Below are positions 14,359 through 20,339 of a DNA stretch of 20,339 bases, piece after piece (the first letter of the stretch is position 1; each line of letters opens with the position of its first letter). The notes under the pieces are model-generated. The model saw nothing but the letters and a program-made list of their open reading frames with translations, was not told the DNA's origin and did no database searches. Source of the stretch: CAYYKK01 sp964467935 (GTDB lineage: Bacteria > Myxococcota_A > Polyangia > Polyangiales > Polyangiaceae); NCBI GenBank assembly GCA_964467935.1, contig CAYYKK010000115.1:1-20339 (forward strand), read 5' to 3'. The translations under genes were made by a program, and so were the position numbers.

Positions 14359-16281
14359 TTGTCTCGCCCACACCGCGCCCTGCTCCTCGGCGTCGCCGGA
14401 TCGGTGACGGTCGCCGTGGTCTGTCTCGGCGTCCTGCGAGCGCCGGGGCTCGCGCCGCGCGCGGCCGCGGTCCCATCGGCGCGCCACGGCCTCGCCGCCG
14501 TCGTCGTGAAGACGGCCCCCCGCCCGCCTGCGCCGCACGCCGACGAGGACGCCGACGACGGGCAAGAGGACCGCGCCCTGGTCCTGCCGACGGGCGATGC
14601 GCCCGCCCTCGAATGCGATCAGGCGCGCCGCATCGTCGCGCAAGCGCGCGAGACGATGGCCGCCCCTGCCGATCCGATCGACCCCGCGAAGTTTGCGTCC
14701 ATGACCGCCGACTGGCTCGACCCACACGGGCTGTGGTCCGTGGCCCCGGACGCGCCCCTCGGCGCGCTCCTTCAGAAGCGCGCCCCCGAGCTGCTCTCCG
14801 AGCTCGAGGCCTCGCCAGGGTCCGGGCCCTGCAAGGTCGCGGGCGCGCTCGGCGAAGCGCTGGCGCCCTGGGTCGACGAGCTGCGCAGCGAGATCTCCGA
14901 CGCCCGCGTCGCCGCGCGAGCCGCACAGGCGGCTTACGGCAGCCGCTCGAGCTCGCCGCGTGCCCGCTGGGACCTGGCCTCCGGCACGCCGTTCGAGGAC
15001 GGCCAGGTGCAGCGCAAAGCCCACGACCTCGCGCGCCTCCTCGGTCACGGCGCCGGCGCGCTCGAGGAGGCGTACGGCGACGTGATGACCCCGTACGCGG
15101 CCGCCCTGCTCGATCGCGCGGCGCCCGAGAAGACACGCGACGAGTGGTCGCGGGTGATCCTCGCTGCGGCCGTGCGTGCCTACGTCCCCCAGGTCGATCC
15201 GCACGGCGCGTGGGCGCCGCTCGACGAAGAGACGTCGATCTACGACATGAGCCTCGAGGTCGATCCGCCCGAGCACCTCTGGAGCGACATGACGCGGACC
15301 ACGCTGGGCGTTCGCGTCGACCACGGCGCGAAGACGCCGCTGCGCGACGGCGACGTGCTGCTGGAAATCGGCGGCGTGAAGCTCGCGGGCCTCTCGGTCG
15401 AGCAAGACAACCAGCTCGGCGTGCTCTCGACCGACGCCGACACGAAGGTGGTGCTCCTGCGCTCGGGCGGCCAGGCGCCCTCCGAGGTCGTGGTCTCCGC
15501 GACCAAGGCCCCCGCGAAGGCCGCGCCCACGACCGATCCGGGTCACCTCGTCGCGAAGCGCGTCAAGTACGGAGACGGCTTCGTCGCCGTGGTGGGCATC
15601 CCCGACGTGCCCGACGACCTCGGCGACCGCCTGGGTTGCGCCATCTCGGAGGCCCGAGAGAAGGGCGACATGCTGGGCGTCGTGCTCGACATCCGCGGCA
15701 ACGGCGGCGGCTCGACCGACGGCGCGATGTCGGCGCTCGGGCTCTTCCTCCCAGGTGCATCTTTGTTTCCGATGCGACGCAGAGACGGGGGTATCGAAGT
15801 AGACCGTGCCCCCAAGCCGTCGCCGGATTACGAGTGGCGCGGCCCCCTCGCCGTGCTCGTCGACGGCGAGTCCGCGAGCGCGGCCGAGATGATCGCCGGG
15901 GGGATCGCCAGCTACCGACGCGGCGTCCTCATCGGCTCACGCACGTACGGCAAGGGCTGCGCGCAAGAGTACCTCGACGACGACACGCGCGCCGGCGTGC
16001 TGCGGCTGACGACGCTCGTCTTCTCGCTGCCCGACGGCTCGCCGCTCCAGCGCGTCGGCGTGCTGCCGCAGATCGCGCTCGGCGTCTCGGCGGGCCCCGA
16101 GCGGGAGATGTTCCTGCCGCACGCGCTCGACTCGTGGCGGGGCCCCGACGTGCGCGATCGGTCCCTCATCCACGAGGTGCCGTGGCCGTCGAGCGGCGGA
16201 CGCATCGGCCCGACGGACGACGAGACGCTGCACCGCGCCCTGCGCGCCCTCGGCACGTCGGCTCGCGCCGCGGTTCACTGA
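14359..16281 (+). CDS. exported S41-family (tail-specific / CtpA-like) serine protease with PDZ domain
   Basis: The 640-residue protein starts with a basic then hydrophobic segment (HRALLLGVAGSVTVAVVCLGVL), a signal peptide or anchor placing it in the periplasm. An unassigned helical region follows to about 300. A PDZ-like domain lies at about 305-390 (TTLGVRVDHG, LRDGDVLLEIGGVKLAG). The S41 core lies at about 405-600. Within it LGVVLDIRGNGGGSTDGAM is the conserved Asn/Gly loop. GESASAAEM carries the catalytic serine S507, and RTYGKG carries the general-base lysine K532, exactly 25 residues later as in E. coli Prc (S452/K477). These proteases trim or degrade envelope proteins by their C-termini. 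The only start after the in-frame stop at 14344 that keeps the full hydrophobic segment is TTG 14359, with AGAAG nine bases upstream. A GTG near 14402 would shorten the signal. It diverges from the sigma-32-like gene and converges on the mosaic J-domain gene. Confidence 0.9.
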   Translation: MSRPHRALLLGVAGSVTVAVVCLGVLRAPGLAPRAAAVPSARHGLAAVVVKTAPRPPAPHADEDADDGQEDRALVLPTGDAPALECDQARRIVAQARETMAAPADPIDPAKFASMTADWLDPHGLWSVAPDAPLGALLQKRAPELLSELEASPGSGPCKVAGALGEALAPWVDELRSEISDARVAARAAQAAYGSRSSSPRARWDLASGTPFEDGQVQRKAHDLARLLGHGAGALEEAYGDVMTPYAAALLDRAAPEKTRDEWSRVILAAAVRAYVPQVDPHGAWAPLDEETSIYDMSLEVDPPEHLWSDMTRTTLGVRVDHGAKTPLRDGDVLLEIGGVKLAGLSVEQDNQLGVLSTDADTKVVLLRSGGQAPSEVVVSATKAPAKAAPTTDPGHLVAKRVKYGDGFVAVVGIPDVPDDLGDRLGCAISEAREKGDMLGVVLDIRGNGGGSTDGAMSALGLFLPGASLFPMRRRDGGIEVDRAPKPSPDYEWRGPLAVLVDGESASAAEMIAGGIASYRRGVLIGSRTYGKGCAQEYLDDDTRAGVLRLTTLVFSLPDGSPLQRVGVLPQIALGVSAGPEREMFLPHALDSWRGPDVRDRSLIHEVPWPSSGGRIGPTDDETLHRALRALGTSARAAVH

Positions 16282-16289
16282 TCGACCAG

Positions 16290-16305
16290 GCGCGCCTCGG
16301 CGCGC
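16290..16305. terminator. hairpin between convergent S41 protease and J-domain genes
   Basis: GCGCGC, loop CTCG, GCGCGC forms a perfect six-pair stem filling most of the 24-base gap and touching the stop codon of the minus-strand gene. It is symmetrical and could serve both strands, but no T-run follows on either side. Confidence 0.4.

Positions 16306-20339
<4,034 letters not shown>

Overview
The window is a compact, very GC-rich stretch with strong G/C preference at third codon positions. It carries 13 protein genes, short gaps, and no RNA gene, insertion sequence, prophage or CRISPR array that I can see. The gene types suggest a member of the Myxococcota, probably the Polyangia (Sorangium/Labilithrix-like): lipoproteins, HEAT-repeat and DUF4388 mosaics, a sigma-32-like factor, and a long Pro/Gln-rich J-domain protein. 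This placement is inferred from protein style, not from a marker gene.

Left part (1-7225, + strand): the end of a large Asp-box (BNR-like) protein; phosphatidylserine synthase pssA; a small protein of unknown function; then a tight tetrapyrrole cluster of a CcsA/HemX-type membrane protein, glutamyl-tRNA reductase hemA (2-base gap) and hydroxymethylbilane synthase hemC (22-base gap). HemA and HemC catalyse the first committed and a later step of porphyrin synthesis. The HemX-like protein may handle haem or tune HemA.

Middle part (7241-10381): a minus-strand exported, probably lipid-anchored protein of unknown function, convergent with hemC; a divergently transcribed 67-residue Cys-rich lipoprotein; and a GH57 alpha-glucan branching enzyme.

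Right part (10397-20339): a minus-strand run in the order sigma-32-like factor, DUF218 (YdcF-like) protein, HEAT-repeat lipoprotein with a C-terminal cyclophilin domain. The last two overlap by ATGA. Divergent from the sigma gene is an exported S41 (tail-specific type) protease. Convergent with that is a giant mosaic protein running off the right edge: degenerate HD-GYP C-terminal half, Pro/Gln-rich linkers with tandem repeats, DUF4388, a polyglutamine/LQQQQ tract, a J-domain with intact HPD, and a TPR-like tail. Four of these five genes have folding, proteolysis or heat-shock-type functions, so a proteostasis neighbourhood is a reasonable hypothesis, not a demonstrated system.

Most unusual in the window: the HD-GYP-like/DUF4388/polyQ/J-domain mosaic and its in-frame repeat arrays; the HEAT-cyclophilin lipoprotein fusion; a possible leaderless promoter before the DUF218 gene; and a hairpin that contains the stop codons of two convergent genes.
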